From positions 1 through 64,000 of the forward strand of contig DASXHZ010000078.1 in assembly GCA_036488085.1 (NCBI GenBank): a stretch of 64,000 nt of DNA, given 5' to 3'. The notes beneath the pieces were generated by a model. It was given only the letters and a program-made list of their open reading frames with translations, did no database searches and had not been told where the DNA came from. This document shows positions 18,552-30,151 of the stretch, piece by piece. How positions within the stretch are numbered: the stretch's first letter is position 1; the number at the start of each line of letters is the position of its first letter. A program made the translations under genes and the position numbers. This DNA is from DASXHZ01 sp036488085 (GTDB lineage: Bacteria > Acidobacteriota > Thermoanaerobaculia > Gp7-AA8).

Positions 18552-19808
18552 ATGAAAGGTCGAATTCCTGGTTTCAGCTACAACCCGAAGAAGCACCTCG
18601 CCCACTTCTCGCTCTACGTCCCGAAGACGAATGGCAAGCTCCGTCGTGAGCGGAGTGTCCATGCCGAATCGAGGGAGGAAGCGATCCGGCTGTGGCAGGC
18701 GTTTCGCGATGAGATCAGCGGCAAACCGCCAGCGCCCGAACCGGTTGCGCAGCCGAGGGCGATAACCTTCGGCGCGTTCATCACGGAATACTTGGAGAAG
18801 ATCTGCGCGCGACGCGCGAAGAAGACGCTTGCCATCTACCGCACGATCGCGTTCACACGGCTCATCCCGCACTTCGGCGAGAAGCCGCTCGACACAATTC
18901 GGTCATGTGACGTCGAGGACTTCATGGCCACGATTCTCTCCGAGTGCAGTCCAGCCTACGTCAACAACTGCGCGCGGACGATGAAGGCGCTCATCAACCA
19001 CGCGGTGAAGCGTCAGCTCATTGCCGCTTCCCCGTTGACGGAAAGGATCCGTTTCGAGGATGTGCCGCTTCCCGAGTTGGAGCTGAACGACGGGGAGCGC
19101 CTGGCATTTCTCGGCGCGTTCGATGATGAACATGGTTTCCAGCAGGACATCGCGAAGCGCTGCCGCGACGCACACGTCGTGACGAGCGAGCATTTCAAAG
19201 CGCCTCGGAAGTTCGGATTCGCGCCGAATCTCTACAGCGATTCCACGCACCAGCGTTTCGAGCGCTTCCTCAGCCTCAAGCCAATCTTCGTCGTTGCCAT
19301 CGAGACCGGTCTACGCAAGATGGATCTTCTCAACCTCGAGTGGACGCAGGTTGATCTGGACGGTGGGTTCATTCGGCTGCTGATGAAAAAGACAAAGAAG
19401 TGGGCCGTCGTCCCGATCTCAACGCTCTGCCGAACGGCGCTCGAAGAGTGTCGTGCGAGACAGGTCGTCAGCCGGCATGTCTTCGTGAACCGTGACGGTA
19501 CGCGGGTCGCGGAAATCGCTTTACGACGAGCTTTCCTGCGAGCGAAACGGGTCGCCGGTATCACTCGACGGTTTCGCTTCCACGACCTCCGCCACACGGC
19601 TGCATGCACACTGGCATCTGCAGGTGTGTCGCTGCAAGTGATTCAAAAGATCCTCGGTCACACTTCATCGAGGATGACGGAACGATACGTGCGCGTGAAT
19701 GATGCGGCGGTTGCAGAGGCACGATGCGCGCTCGACGCGAGGAACGCCAAGCTCGGCGTCACGCTACACGGAGAGAAGATCGCAGCACTCGCTGACGCAA
19801 GCAAGTAA
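18552..19808 (+). CDS. Tyrosine recombinase (island integrase)
   Basis: A 418-residue integrase with a SAM-like core-binding domain (about 60-160) and a catalytic domain with Arg (TGLRKMDLLNLEW), HDLRHT, LGHTSSRMTERY. All catalytic residues (R, H-x-x-R, H, Y) are present, so it should be active. ATG 18552 is preferred; the frame stays open to GTG 18468, which would add a 28-residue leader. A 90-residue insertion between the first Arg and the N-terminal part of the catalytic domain (around LNDGERLAFLGAFDDEHG) makes it longer than simple XerC-type enzymes. Its place next to the tRNA att site identifies it as the integrase for at least island 1. Confidence 0.93.
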   Translation: MKGRIPGFSYNPKKHLAHFSLYVPKTNGKLRRERSVHAESREEAIRLWQAFRDEISGKPPAPEPVAQPRAITFGAFITEYLEKICARRAKKTLAIYRTIAFTRLIPHFGEKPLDTIRSCDVEDFMATILSECSPAYVNNCARTMKALINHAVKRQLIAASPLTERIRFEDVPLPELELNDGERLAFLGAFDDEHGFQQDIAKRCRDAHVVTSEHFKAPRKFGFAPNLYSDSTHQRFERFLSLKPIFVVAIETGLRKMDLLNLEWTQVDLDGGFIRLLMKKTKKWAVVPISTLCRTALEECRARQVVSRHVFVNRDGTRVAEIALRRAFLRAKRVAGITRRFRFHDLRHTAACTLASAGVSLQVIQKILGHTSSRMTERYVRVNDAAVAEARCALDARNAKLGVTLHGEKIAALADASK

Positions 19809-19854
19809 GGAGGGAGAGCCAAGAGCTTGCCGCCGACACTGGGTATGCTGGAAC

Positions 19855-19879
19855 GGTCGCTCGCGACGAGCGAGCGACC
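19855..19879 (+). terminator. Hairpin downstream of the integrase
   Basis: GGTCGCTCG pairs with CGAGCGACC around CGACGAG, 46 bp after the integrase stop. There is no T-run, so termination is possible but not certain. The rest of the gap up to 20049 has no gene; it holds the heptamer array described next. Confidence 0.4.
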
Positions 19880-19987
19880 AGTGCGGTTTAACCAGTGATC
19901 CATCACTCGATGCGTCCTGCTGCGCATGAGTTTCTCGCAGAATCAAGCGAAGCGATTGCACGCCGAGGTCAAAAGCGGCGATTGAAA

Positions 19988-20026
19988 TCCTTCGAATTTC
20001 TTTCGGCATCTTCCGGACTTCTTTCG
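19988..20026 (+). promoter_or_regulatory. Heptamer array upstream of the USP-kimA-kdpDE operon
   Basis: Four heptamers, TCCTTCG 19988, TCTTTCG 19999, TCTTCCG 20009 and TCTTTCG 20020, are spaced 11, 10 and 11 bp. Direct repeats on the helical period are the usual target of OmpR/PhoB-family regulators, and a KdpE is encoded in this operon. The same array stands before the porin/kdpFABC operon at 24586. Binding by KdpE is inferred. Confidence 0.6.
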
Positions 20027-20049
20027 ACATCGCTCCTGAGAATGATGGC

Positions 20050-20427
20050 GTGGAGAATGAAAACGTGGCGATCGCCGTTCCGAGCGATCCCGAACGCGCT
20101 CGCGCGATCATCAGCCGCGGCCGTCGTATCGCGCGGTTCTTCGGCCTCGAATGGATCGCGGTGCAGATCACCAGCGCTCCATCTTCAACCGAGCGACTTT
20201 CGGAATTGGTCTCGGCTTTGGGCGGGCGGCTGCTCTGCGCGGAGGCGCGAGACATCGCGGCGGCGCTCATCGAATTGTCGTGCCGCGAACATGCGCGCGT
20301 GCTGGTGATCGGCAGATCACGCCGTCCTCGTTTCCTCCGCCGCCTCAAGCGCGGCACGACAGAGCAAATTCTGAATGCGAAGCGGCCCTTCGACGTGATC
20401 GTCGCCGCCGAAGGAGTGGATCGTTGA
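20050..20427 (+). CDS. USP-like protein (KdpD-USP type)
   Basis: A 125-residue alpha/beta protein with a universal-stress-protein fold: N-terminal beta strand VAIAVPSDPERARAII, LVIGRSRRPRFLRRLKRGTTEQIL near the end, comparable to the GxxG(9)S/T phosphate-binding segment. It resembles the USP insert of KdpD sensors, suggesting a detached KdpD domain. GTG 20050 is used; GTG 20065 is an alternative. Its stop overlaps the TTG of the next gene. Confidence 0.65.
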   Translation: MENENVAIAVPSDPERARAIISRGRRIARFFGLEWIAVQITSAPSSTERLSELVSALGGRLLCAEARDIAAALIELSCREHARVLVIGRSRRPRFLRRLKRGTTEQILNAKRPFDVIVAAEGVDR

Positions 20428-22421
20428 ACGAGCACGAAGAAGAGCCATCGAAGATTCAGCGCATTCGCCGACTGATCATCGGACCGCCACGCGACGTGAC
20501 CGATCCCGAGATTTTTCACCACATCTCCTTGATCGCATTCTTTGCGTGGGTCGGACTCGGCGCGGACGGTCTCTCCTCGTCGGCTTACGGTCCAGAAGAG
20601 GCGTACAAGGCGCTCGGGACGCACTACCACCTGTCGATCATCCTCGTGGCCATGACGGCGATCACGATCACGGTGATCGCCATCGCGTACTCGAATCTCA
20701 TTCAGCATTTCCCCGGTGGCGGCGGCGGCTACCTCGTCGCGTCGAAGTTGTTGGGAAACCGCGTCGGTGTCGTGTCCGGATGCGCACTTCTCGTGGACTA
20801 CGTGCTCACCATCACCGTCTCCATCGCCAGCGCGTGCGATCAAATCTGGTCGTTCCTCCCGCTGAACTTGACCGTTTACAAGCTGCCCGCAGAGTTCGCA
20901 CTGATCGTGGTCATGATCATCCTCAATCTGCGCGGCGTGAAAGAGTCGGTGAACATCCTCACACCGATCTTCCTGCTCTTCATCGTCACGCATACGGTGG
21001 CCATCTTCTACGCCATCGTGTCGCACCTCACCGCGCTTCCCGCGGTGTTCCACGATGCATCGGCGGATTTTCATACGTCGGTGCAGACGCTCGGCTGGGG
21101 GCCGCTCGCGCTGCTGCTGCTGCGCGCCTATTCGCTGGGCGGTGGTACCTACACCGGCATCGAAGCGGTTTCCAACGGTGTGTCGATGCTCCGTGAGCCG
21201 CGCGTGCGAACCGGAAAAAGGACGATGGCGCTCATGGCGTTCTCACTGGCGTTCACGGCCGGCGGAATCATGTTCGGTTACCTGCTCACGCGCTCGACGC
21301 CAGCGCCCGGAAAGACGATGAATGCAGTTCTTCTCGAAAATCTCTTCGGGTCCTGGCATGTGGGCGGAACGGCCATCGGCACCGGAATCGTGATCGTCAG
21401 CCTGCTCGCCGAAGGATTGCTTCTCGTCGTTGCCGCACAGGCGGGGTTCCTCGACGGCCCGCGCGTGCTCGCCAACATGGCGGTCGATTCATGGATGCCG
21501 CACCGTTTCAGCCAGCTCTCCGATCGCCTCGTGACGAAGAACGGCATCTACCTCATGGGTCTGGCCGCCATCGCGGCGTTGGCGTACACGCGCGGCGACA
21601 TCCTGACGCTCGTTGTCATGTACTCGATCAACGTCTTCATCACCTTTTCGCTCACCGAGCTCGGGATGTCGCGCCACTGGATCAAGGATCGCGCGAAAGA
21701 GCCGCGTTGGAAGAGCCAGCTCGCGATCCACGGTACGGGACTGGTGATGTGCGCGAGCATTCTCGTGGTGATCATCTTCGAGAAGTTCCGGCAGGGCGGT
21801 TGGATCACCGTCGTCGTAACGAGTGTCGTCATCGCCTTCGCATTCTGGGTGCACCGCCACTACGCGGCGGTGAAGGAAGGTCTGAAGCGGCTCGACGACA
21901 TCCTCACCACTGTGCCGCTCCCGAAGGAAATCGAGAAGGCCGAGCCGTCGCGGCTGGACACGAACCTGCCGACAGCAGTCATCAGCGTCGCGTCGTTCTC
22001 GGGCTTCGGGCTTCATCAAATCCTTTCCATTCACAAGTCGTTTCCCGGCTACTTCAAACAATTCATGTTCGTCTCGGCGGCCGTCGTCGATTCGGGCACG
22101 TTCAAAGGCGCGGAAGAGATCGAGCGTCTCGAGCATGAGACCGAAGAACATGTGCAGAAGTACATCGCCTGGACGCAGGCGCACAACCTCAAAGCCGACT
22201 ATCGGATGGCGGTCGGCACGGAAGCGGTAGCCACGATCGAGGAGCTGTGCGTAGCGCTGTCGGAGGAGTTCCCGCGCGCGATCTTCTTCATGGGCCGCCT
22301 GATCTTCCGCGAAGAGAAGTGGTACCACCGGCTGTTGCACAACGAGACGCCGCACGCCATTCAGCGGCGGCTGCAGTTTCAAGGGATTCAGGCTATGGTG
22401 CTTCCGATTCGGGTTCTCTGA
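20424..22421 (+). CDS. kimA: KimA-like APC-family potassium importer
   Basis: A 665-residue membrane protein starting at TTG 20424 (TTGA overlap). The N-terminal DGLSSSAYGPEEAYKALG and about 12 membrane helices match the KimA/YdaO branch of the APC superfamily. The C-terminal ~180 residues are cytosolic, as in KimA (607 residues in Bacillus). KimA is a K+/H+ symporter inhibited by c-di-AMP. The site beside kdp genes and a proposed KdpE array supports a potassium substrate; an amino-acid permease remains possible. Confidence 0.75.
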   Translation: MNEHEEEPSKIQRIRRLIIGPPRDVTDPEIFHHISLIAFFAWVGLGADGLSSSAYGPEEAYKALGTHYHLSIILVAMTAITITVIAIAYSNLIQHFPGGGGGYLVASKLLGNRVGVVSGCALLVDYVLTITVSIASACDQIWSFLPLNLTVYKLPAEFALIVVMIILNLRGVKESVNILTPIFLLFIVTHTVAIFYAIVSHLTALPAVFHDASADFHTSVQTLGWGPLALLLLRAYSLGGGTYTGIEAVSNGVSMLREPRVRTGKRTMALMAFSLAFTAGGIMFGYLLTRSTPAPGKTMNAVLLENLFGSWHVGGTAIGTGIVIVSLLAEGLLLVVAAQAGFLDGPRVLANMAVDSWMPHRFSQLSDRLVTKNGIYLMGLAAIAALAYTRGDILTLVVMYSINVFITFSLTELGMSRHWIKDRAKEPRWKSQLAIHGTGLVMCASILVVIIFEKFRQGGWITVVVTSVVIAFAFWVHRHYAAVKEGLKRLDDILTTVPLPKEIEKAEPSRLDTNLPTAVISVASFSGFGLHQILSIHKSFPGYFKQFMFVSAAVVDSGTFKGAEEIERLEHETEEHVQKYIAWTQAHNLKADYRMAVGTEAVATIEELCVALSEEFPRAIFFMGRLIFREEKWYHRLLHNETPHAIQRRLQFQGIQAMVLPIRVL

Positions 22422-22429
22422 GGCCATCC

Positions 22430-23896
22430 GTGAGCCGTGATACTCGCCGTTGGATGCGTGACGTTGGCCGCTTCGTTCTCGCGCAATTGATCGTCGGTGC
22501 GGTGACATGGGGCGCGCTGCGCGCGGGCGCGAACGCGGCGACCGCTGGATTCGCATTTCTGATCACTATTCTTGCCATTGCGGTGGCGACGAATCTCACC
22601 ACCTCGCTCGTCAGCTCGATCGTGGCGACGCTCTGCTACAACTACTTCTTCTTTCCTCCGGTCGGCACGTTCACGATCGCAGAGCCCGCGAACTGGATTG
22701 CGCTCATCTCGTTCTTCATCGCCTCGCTCATCGCCACGCGCCTCGTATTGCGCGCGCGGACGCAAGCGCAGAATGCGGAAGCGCAGCGCAGAGAGGTCGA
22801 AGCGCTGTATGCCCTCAGCGTCGATCTCTTCACCGCCACGAATCGCGTCGGCGCGCTCGGAGAAGCGGCGGCGCGCGCGCTGAGCAATGCCGGCGCAACG
22901 GGCGGCGGGCTCGTTCTCTTCGGCAATGGCACCTACGACCAGCGCGTCATCGCGTGGAACGGCCCCAAAGCGGAAGAGATCGAAGACCTCATCGCCGGCG
23001 TCGGACGCCACAACCGGCCACTCGAATTCCCCGCGTTCAGCGGACGTGACGTGTACCTGCCGCTCAACATCGGCGGAAGCGTGGTGGGCGTGCTCGCCGC
23101 GCGCGGAACGACCGCGACGCTTCGCGCGCTCGAATCGGCAGCGAGCCTCGTGGGGTTGGCAGTCGAGCGCGAACGTTTCCTCGCCGAGAGTGCGCACATG
23201 CAAGCAGTCGAGGAAGGAGACGCGCTCAAGACATCGCTGCTGCGTGCTGTCTCGCACGATCTCGCCACGCCGCTTACGGCGGTCGCGCTGCAGATCGAGC
23301 GACTACGCGCGTTGGTCGCCGGGAAGGCGGTGCCGGTCGTCAACGATATCGCCGAGCACACCGGAAGGTTACGCCGTCGAATCGAGAATCTGCTGGCCAT
23401 GGCCAGACTCGAAGCGCGGAGCGTCTTGCCGCATCCAGAGCCGACGCCTGCCGCCGATCTGTTCCGGTCGGTACGCGAGCACCTTCCGCTCGTAGTGCAG
23501 AACCGCGAGATCGAGATTCGAGTCGATCGTGATTGTCCCGAGGTGTACGTTGATCCTTCGCTTGCGTTGGAGATCCTCGCGAACGTGATGGAGAACGCAC
23601 ACCAGGCCTCGCCGTTCGAGACGGCGATCGAGCTTGCCGCCTTCCGTCATCCGCTCGATCCCGAGCGCGTGCGCCTCGAAGTCGCGGACCGCGGTCCCGG
23701 TCTGCGGCCCGAAAGCGAGGCAGCGAAGGAAGCGAGCGATACGCCCCGGCGAGGATTGGGACTGGAGATCGCGCGCAGTCTCGCCAACGCAAGCGGCGGG
23801 CAGGTGACACTCGCGAACCGCGCCGGTGGCGGCGCCATCGCGCGCATCGATCTTCCGGCCGCGTTCCTCCCTGCCGTCGAAGAGGTGCCAGCATGA
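22430..23896 (+). CDS. KdpD C-terminal-type histidine kinase (no N-terminal KdpD domain)
   Basis: The 488-residue kinase has four short membrane helices in a DUF4118 domain (residues ~12-105, with YNYFFFPPVGTFTI), a GAF-like domain (~125-245), HisKA with VSHDLATPLTA (His about 276) and an HATPase domain with N (NVMENAHQAS), DRGPGL and GLGLEIARSLA. It corresponds to the second half of KdpD. The first half (KdpD-USP) is a separate gene 6.6 kb downstream at 30530, so the sensor is split. GTG 22430 fits just after kimA; KdpE follows with ATGA overlap. Confidence 0.88.
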   Translation: MSRDTRRWMRDVGRFVLAQLIVGAVTWGALRAGANAATAGFAFLITILAIAVATNLTTSLVSSIVATLCYNYFFFPPVGTFTIAEPANWIALISFFIASLIATRLVLRARTQAQNAEAQRREVEALYALSVDLFTATNRVGALGEAAARALSNAGATGGGLVLFGNGTYDQRVIAWNGPKAEEIEDLIAGVGRHNRPLEFPAFSGRDVYLPLNIGGSVVGVLAARGTTATLRALESAASLVGLAVERERFLAESAHMQAVEEGDALKTSLLRAVSHDLATPLTAVALQIERLRALVAGKAVPVVNDIAEHTGRLRRRIENLLAMARLEARSVLPHPEPTPAADLFRSVREHLPLVVQNREIEIRVDRDCPEVYVDPSLALEILANVMENAHQASPFETAIELAAFRHPLDPERVRLEVADRGPGLRPESEAAKEASDTPRRGLGLEIARSLANASGGQVTLANRAGGGAIARIDLPAAFLPAVEEVPA

Positions 23897-24585
23897 CTTC
23901 GCGGACGCGCATCCTCGTGGTCGATGACGACGACGGCATCCGCGACACGCTGGAACAGCATCTCGTCGTGCATGGATTTGACGTGATCGCGGCGCGTGAT
24001 GGCGTCGAAGGCTTTGACCGCTTCAGCGCGGCGAGGCCTGATCTCGTTCTGTCGGACTTGGCCATGCCGCGCGCCGACGGCTTCGCGCTCATTCAGCGCA
24101 TTCGCGCAACGAGCGAGACGCCGATCGTGGTGCTGTCCGTGCGCGGCGGCGATGTGGATAAGGTCCGCGCGCTCGACCTCGGCGCCGACGATTTCGTTGT
24201 GAAGCCGTTCTCCGCGCCGGAGCTCCTTGCACGGGTGCGGGCGCAACTGCGTCGATCCGGCGCTGGCCATCGCGGGCAGATCGAGTTCCCCGATCTCTCG
24301 ATCGATGTGGAGAAACGCAAAGTCGTGCAGGGCGGGCATGAAGTGAAGCTCACCCCGACCGAGCTGGCCATTCTCGATCTCCTCGCGCGCCATGCCGGCC
24401 GCCCCGTCTCGTTTGACGAGATCATCACCGCCGTCTGGAAGGGATCGGCCGGCACGACCAACGACGCCGTGCGCGTTCACGTCGGGGCGTTGCGTCGGAA
24501 GATCGAACCCGATCCGTCGAAACCGCAGTACATCGTCACCGAGCCGTGGATCGGTTATCGCTTCATCGCCGAGCCGGTCGGCTGA
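23893..24585 (+). CDS. kdpE: KdpE-like response regulator
   Basis: A 230-residue OmpR-family regulator with an N-terminal receiver (DDDDG acidic pocket, phospho-acceptor Asp about 55 in LSDLAMPRADG, KPF Lys) and a C-terminal winged helix (TPTELAILDLLARHAGRPV, IVTEPWIGYRF). The partner kinase is encoded immediately upstream with overlapping ATGA. It probably acts on the heptamer arrays in front of this operon and the kdpFABC operon; the second array starts exactly after its stop. Confidence 0.9.
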   Translation: MTSRTRILVVDDDDGIRDTLEQHLVVHGFDVIAARDGVEGFDRFSAARPDLVLSDLAMPRADGFALIQRIRATSETPIVVLSVRGGDVDKVRALDLGADDFVVKPFSAPELLARVRAQLRRSGAGHRGQIEFPDLSIDVEKRKVVQGGHEVKLTPTELAILDLLARHAGRPVSFDEIITAVWKGSAGTTNDAVRVHVGALRRKIEPDPSKPQYIVTEPWIGYRFIAEPVG

Positions 24586-24645
24586 GCTTTCGAAAATCTT
24601 CCGCCTTCTTTCGCGATTCTTTCGTAGCCCTTCGATTCTCCTCCG
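24586..24645 (+). promoter_or_regulatory. Heptamer array upstream of the porin-kdpFABC operon
   Basis: Six related heptamers start at 24586 (GCTTTCG), 24597 (TCTTCCG), 24607 (TCTTTCG), 24618 (TCTTTCG), 24628 (CCCTTCG) and 24639 (TCCTCCG), spaced 11, 10, 11, 10, 11 bp. The inner three match the array at 19999-20026 in both words and spacing. This is a strong candidate KdpE operator array. Confidence 0.65.
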
Positions 24646-24681
24646 GACTTGCAACGCCGCCGCGACGTTCAATGATCGGAG

Positions 24682-25719
24682 ATGAAAACGCTCCTCGCCT
24701 CACTGCTGGTCGCCGCCGCCGCGGCCGGCGCAAATGCCCAGACGATCGCCATCCATGGGTGGCTCGACGGCTACTACGCCTGGAACGATCAGCATCCGCA
24801 GCCGCAGCTCAACTTCTTCAGCGGAACGGGCACGACCGCACATCGTGCCGATCAGTTGGCGCTCAACATCGCGGCACTGGAAATCGTGCGCGACCCGAAG
24901 CCACTCGGGTTTCACCTCACGCTCGTCGCCGGCGACGCCTCCGATGTCGTGCACGCCGGCGAGCCGCATCCACACCGCCATCCGATTCGCAACTTCTATC
25001 AGGCTTCTGTCACGTATACGGCGCCGGTCGGTCGCGGACTGGCCCTCGAAGCCGGCGTCTATCCCTCGCACATCGGCTTTGAAGGCTTTTTCACGAAAGA
25101 CAACTGGAACTACACGCGTGGTTGGCTCGGCGAGCTGTCGCCGTACTACCAGACTGGAATCAAAGCGTCGTACGCATGGAGCGATCGCTGGTCCGGCCAG
25201 TTCCACGTGCTGCGCGGCTGGCAACTGATCGGCGACAACAACTCCGCGCCCGCATTCGGAACGCAGATCGCGTTCAACGGCTCGCGCCTGTCCGCCTCGT
25301 TCAACACCTTCGCCGGCGCCGAGCTGCCGCATGACAATACGCATCTTCGAAAGTTCGGCGATCTCGTCGCCATGTGGAAGGCGACTCCGGCGCTAACCAT
25401 CGGAGCATCGCTCGACCGCGGCCGGCAGGAATATGGCGATCGAGCTGGTGCGAACTGGCTCGGCCTCGCGGCATACGGTCGCTACGCGTTCAACGCTCGC
25501 CAAGCGGTCGCACTTCGCGCTGAACGATTCCGCGATCCGGATGCAGGCATCAGCGGATTCGCGCAAACGCTGAGCGAAGCGACGCTCACGTACGAGCTGC
25601 GCCCGACCCCTCATCTCATCGTCAAGGTCGAAGGGCGTCGTGATCGCTCGACCGCCGGTGTCTTCGACGGCTCGACCACTGAAACACTCGCCATCGCCAG
25701 CGCAGTCATCAACTACTGA
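24682..25719 (+). CDS. Outer-membrane beta-barrel porin
   Basis: A 345-residue protein with a signal peptide (1-20, ending GANAQ) and a barrel-type repeat of amphipathic strands ending AIASAVINY. The pattern (GWLDGYYAWND near the start, repeated aromatic turns) resembles the BBP2/DUF1597-like porin family of Acidobacteriota and Bacteroidota. As first gene of the kdp operon behind the heptamer array it may supply K+ or other ions to the periplasm. That role is inference. Confidence 0.7.
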   Translation: MKTLLASLLVAAAAAGANAQTIAIHGWLDGYYAWNDQHPQPQLNFFSGTGTTAHRADQLALNIAALEIVRDPKPLGFHLTLVAGDASDVVHAGEPHPHRHPIRNFYQASVTYTAPVGRGLALEAGVYPSHIGFEGFFTKDNWNYTRGWLGELSPYYQTGIKASYAWSDRWSGQFHVLRGWQLIGDNNSAPAFGTQIAFNGSRLSASFNTFAGAELPHDNTHLRKFGDLVAMWKATPALTIGASLDRGRQEYGDRAGANWLGLAAYGRYAFNARQAVALRAERFRDPDAGISGFAQTLSEATLTYELRPTPHLIVKVEGRRDRSTAGVFDGSTTETLAIASAVINY

Positions 25720-25721
25720 TC

Positions 25722-25805
25722 ATGATCGACCTTCTATTCATCCTTCTGACACTAGTGCTGTTCGCGATCACCATCGCGTACGTGCGCGGATGCGAGCGCG
25801 TGTGA
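25722..25805 (+). CDS. 27-residue single-membrane-helix peptide before kdpF
   Basis: ATG 25722 opens a 27-codon frame: MIDLLFILLTLVLFAIT, then a short basic tail RGCERV. It is one hydrophobic helix, begins two bases after the porin stop and overlaps the kdpF start by GTGA. Position and compactness suggest it is translated. It could be a second small KdpFABC accessory peptide. No family name is claimed. Confidence 0.55.
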   Translation: MIDLLFILLTLVLFAITIAYVRGCERV

Positions 25806-25891
25806 GCGTCGAGACGATCGTCGGTCTCGTGCTCTCGCTGTTCGCGCTCGGCTATCTCCTCTATGCGCTGCTGCGCCCGGAGGACCTCTGA
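25802..25891 (+). CDS. kdpF: KdpF small subunit
   Basis: A 29-residue single-helix peptide, MSVETIVGLVLSLFALGYLL then YALLRPEDL, matching KdpF (LGYLVYALINAEAF-type end). It stabilises the KdpABC complex. It starts at GTG 25802 overlapping the preceding peptide, and its TGA overlaps the kdpA ATG by one base. Confidence 0.9.
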   Translation: MSVETIVGLVLSLFALGYLLYALLRPEDL

Positions 25892-27572
25892 TGCTCGTGC
25901 TGAAAATCGTCGTCTACTTCGCGCTCATCGTTGCGGTGGCTAAACCGCTCGGCGTCTACATGGCGCGCCTCTTCACACGCCAGAAGACGTACGGGGTCGA
26001 GCGCGCGATCTACCGCCTCACTGGCGTTGACGAAACGAAGGAGCAGAGCTGGACCGCATACACGATCGCCATGCTGGTCTTCAGCGCGGTCACGCTCCTT
26101 CTCACCTACGCGGTCGAACGGCTGCAGCACCTCCTACCGCTCAATCCGGACAGGCTCGGACCGGTCGCGCCCGATTTGGCGTGGAACACCGCCGTGTCGT
26201 TCACCACGAACACGAACTGGCAGGCCTACAGCGGCGAATCGACAATGTCGCACCTCACGCAGATGCTCGGCCTCACGCTGCACAACTTCGTCTCGGCGGC
26301 GGTGGGCATCGTGCTCGCCATCGCCATCATCCGTGCCGTAGCGCGCGCCTCGGCGGCGACGATCGGGAACTTCTGGGTCGATCTCACCCGCTGCACGCTC
26401 TGGCTGCTGCTCCCGATCTGCGCCGCTTCCGCGATCGTCCTTGTCTCACAAGGCGTGATTCAGAACTTTCGTCCGACACAAGAGGTGACGACGCTCGAAG
26501 GAAAGCTGCAGAAGATTCCGCAGGGGCCGGTCGCGTCGCAGGAGGCGATCAAGGAGTTGGGAACGAACGGCGGCGGATTCTTCAACGCCAACTCCGCGCA
26601 CCCGTACGAGAACCCCACGCCTTTCTCGAATCTCTTCGAGATGTTCCTGATCTTCGCGATCTCCGCGGGCCTGCCGATCACGCTCGGCGTCATGACTGGC
26701 AAGCGTCGGCATGGGTGGGCCGTCTTCTCGGCGATGGCGATTCTCTTCCTCGCCGCCGCGTTCATCGTTGCGTACGCAGAGCAGCGCGGCAATCCGATTC
26801 ACCAGCGCCTCGGCGTGGCGGTGGTGGACGGCAACATGGAAGGGAAAGAGGTTCGCTTCGGCATCGGCGACTCGGCGCTTTTCGCCACGATTACCACTGA
26901 CGCCTCGTGCGGCGCCGTCAACGCGATGCACGACTCCTTCACGCCGATCGGCGGCTCGATTCCGTTGCTCAACATCATGCTCGGCGAGATCGTCTTCGGC
27001 GGCGTCGGCGCCGGCGTGTACGGCATGTTCCTCTTCATCGTCCTCGCCGTCTTCATCGCCGGCCTGATGGTCGGCCGCACTCCCGAATATCTCGGTAAGA
27101 AGATCGAAGCGCACGACGTCAAGCTGGCGATGCTCGCGGTGCTCATCCTCGCGTTCTGCATTCTCGTCGGCACCGCCGCCGCCGCGGTGACGAAGGCCGG
27201 CGTTTCGAGCCTGAACAACAACGGACCGCACGGCCTCTCGGAGCTGACGTACGCGTTCACCAGTGCCACCGGGAACAACGGGAGCGCCTTCGCCGGACTG
27301 AACGCGAACACGCGCTTCTACAACATCGCGCTCGGCGTGGCCATGTTCTTCGGCCGCTTCCTGATGATCATCCCGTTGATGGGAATTGCCGGATCGCTTG
27401 CGGCGAAGAAGAAGGTGGCCGAGACGGCCGGAACGTTCCCCGTCGATGGACCGCTGTTCACCATGCTCCTCGTCGGCGTGATCCTCATCGTCGGTGCGCT
27501 GACGTACTTTCCGGTTCTCTCGCTCGGCCCTTACGTCGAGCACTTCCTGATGAACGCGGGAAAGGTGTTCTG

Positions 27573-27573
<1 letters not shown>
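25891..27573 (+). CDS. kdpA: Potassium-transporting ATPase subunit KdpA
   Basis: A 560-residue KdpA of normal length with ten or so helices. Selectivity-filter-like segments of the four MPM repeats are visible (TNTNWQAYSGE, TNGGGFFNANS, GGIPLLNIMLGE-like, TSATGNNGSAFAG). It forms the K+-binding channel subunit of the high-affinity P-type pump. Overlaps kdpF and kdpB by one base each (TGATG-type), so the subunits are translationally coupled. Confidence 0.97.
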
Positions 27574-29596
<2,023 letters not shown>

Positions 29597-29600
<4 letters not shown>

Positions 29601-30151
29601 AAACGCATCTCCTCATTTCGCTCCGCATGACCGTGGTCCTCGTGGCGATCACGTGCGGCATCTACCCGCTCGTTGTCTTCGGCGTCGCGCAACTTGCGTT
29701 TCAGCATCAGGCAAACGGCTCGTTTCTCGAGCGTGACGGGCACGTGATCGGATCGGCGTTGATCGGCCAGTCGTTCACCTCCGACCGCTTCTTCCATTCG
29801 CGCCCGTCGGCCTCGGACTACGACGCGACCGCTTCGGGCGGTACGAACCTCGGCCCGACCTCGAAGAAGCTGCGCGATGCCGTCGCATCGGCGGTCACGT
29901 CATTCGACGCTCACACGAACGTTCCCGCCGATGCGGTCACCTCCTCGGCGTCGGGACTCGATCCGCACATTTCGCCCGGGAACGCGAACGCGCAAGCCGC
30001 TCGTGTCGCGCGGGCGAACGGTGTGGCCGTGCAGCAAATTCGCGCTCTTATCGCGCGCGCGACCGAGGCACGCTTCCTCGGTCTCTTCGGCGAGCCGCGC
30101 ATCAATGTGCTTCGCCTGAATCTCGCCGTTTTGGAGATGAAGCGGCGATGA
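29597..30151 (+). CDS. kdpC: Potassium-transporting ATPase subunit KdpC
   Basis: The 184-residue protein has one N-terminal membrane helix (SLRMTVVLVAITCGIYPLVV) and a periplasmic domain with FHSRPSASDYDATASGGTNLGP and SGLDPHISP, both KdpC signatures. It assists ATP binding or ion affinity of KdpB. Its stop overlaps the ATG of the following USP-like gene by ATGA, so that gene belongs to the same operon. Confidence 0.97.
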
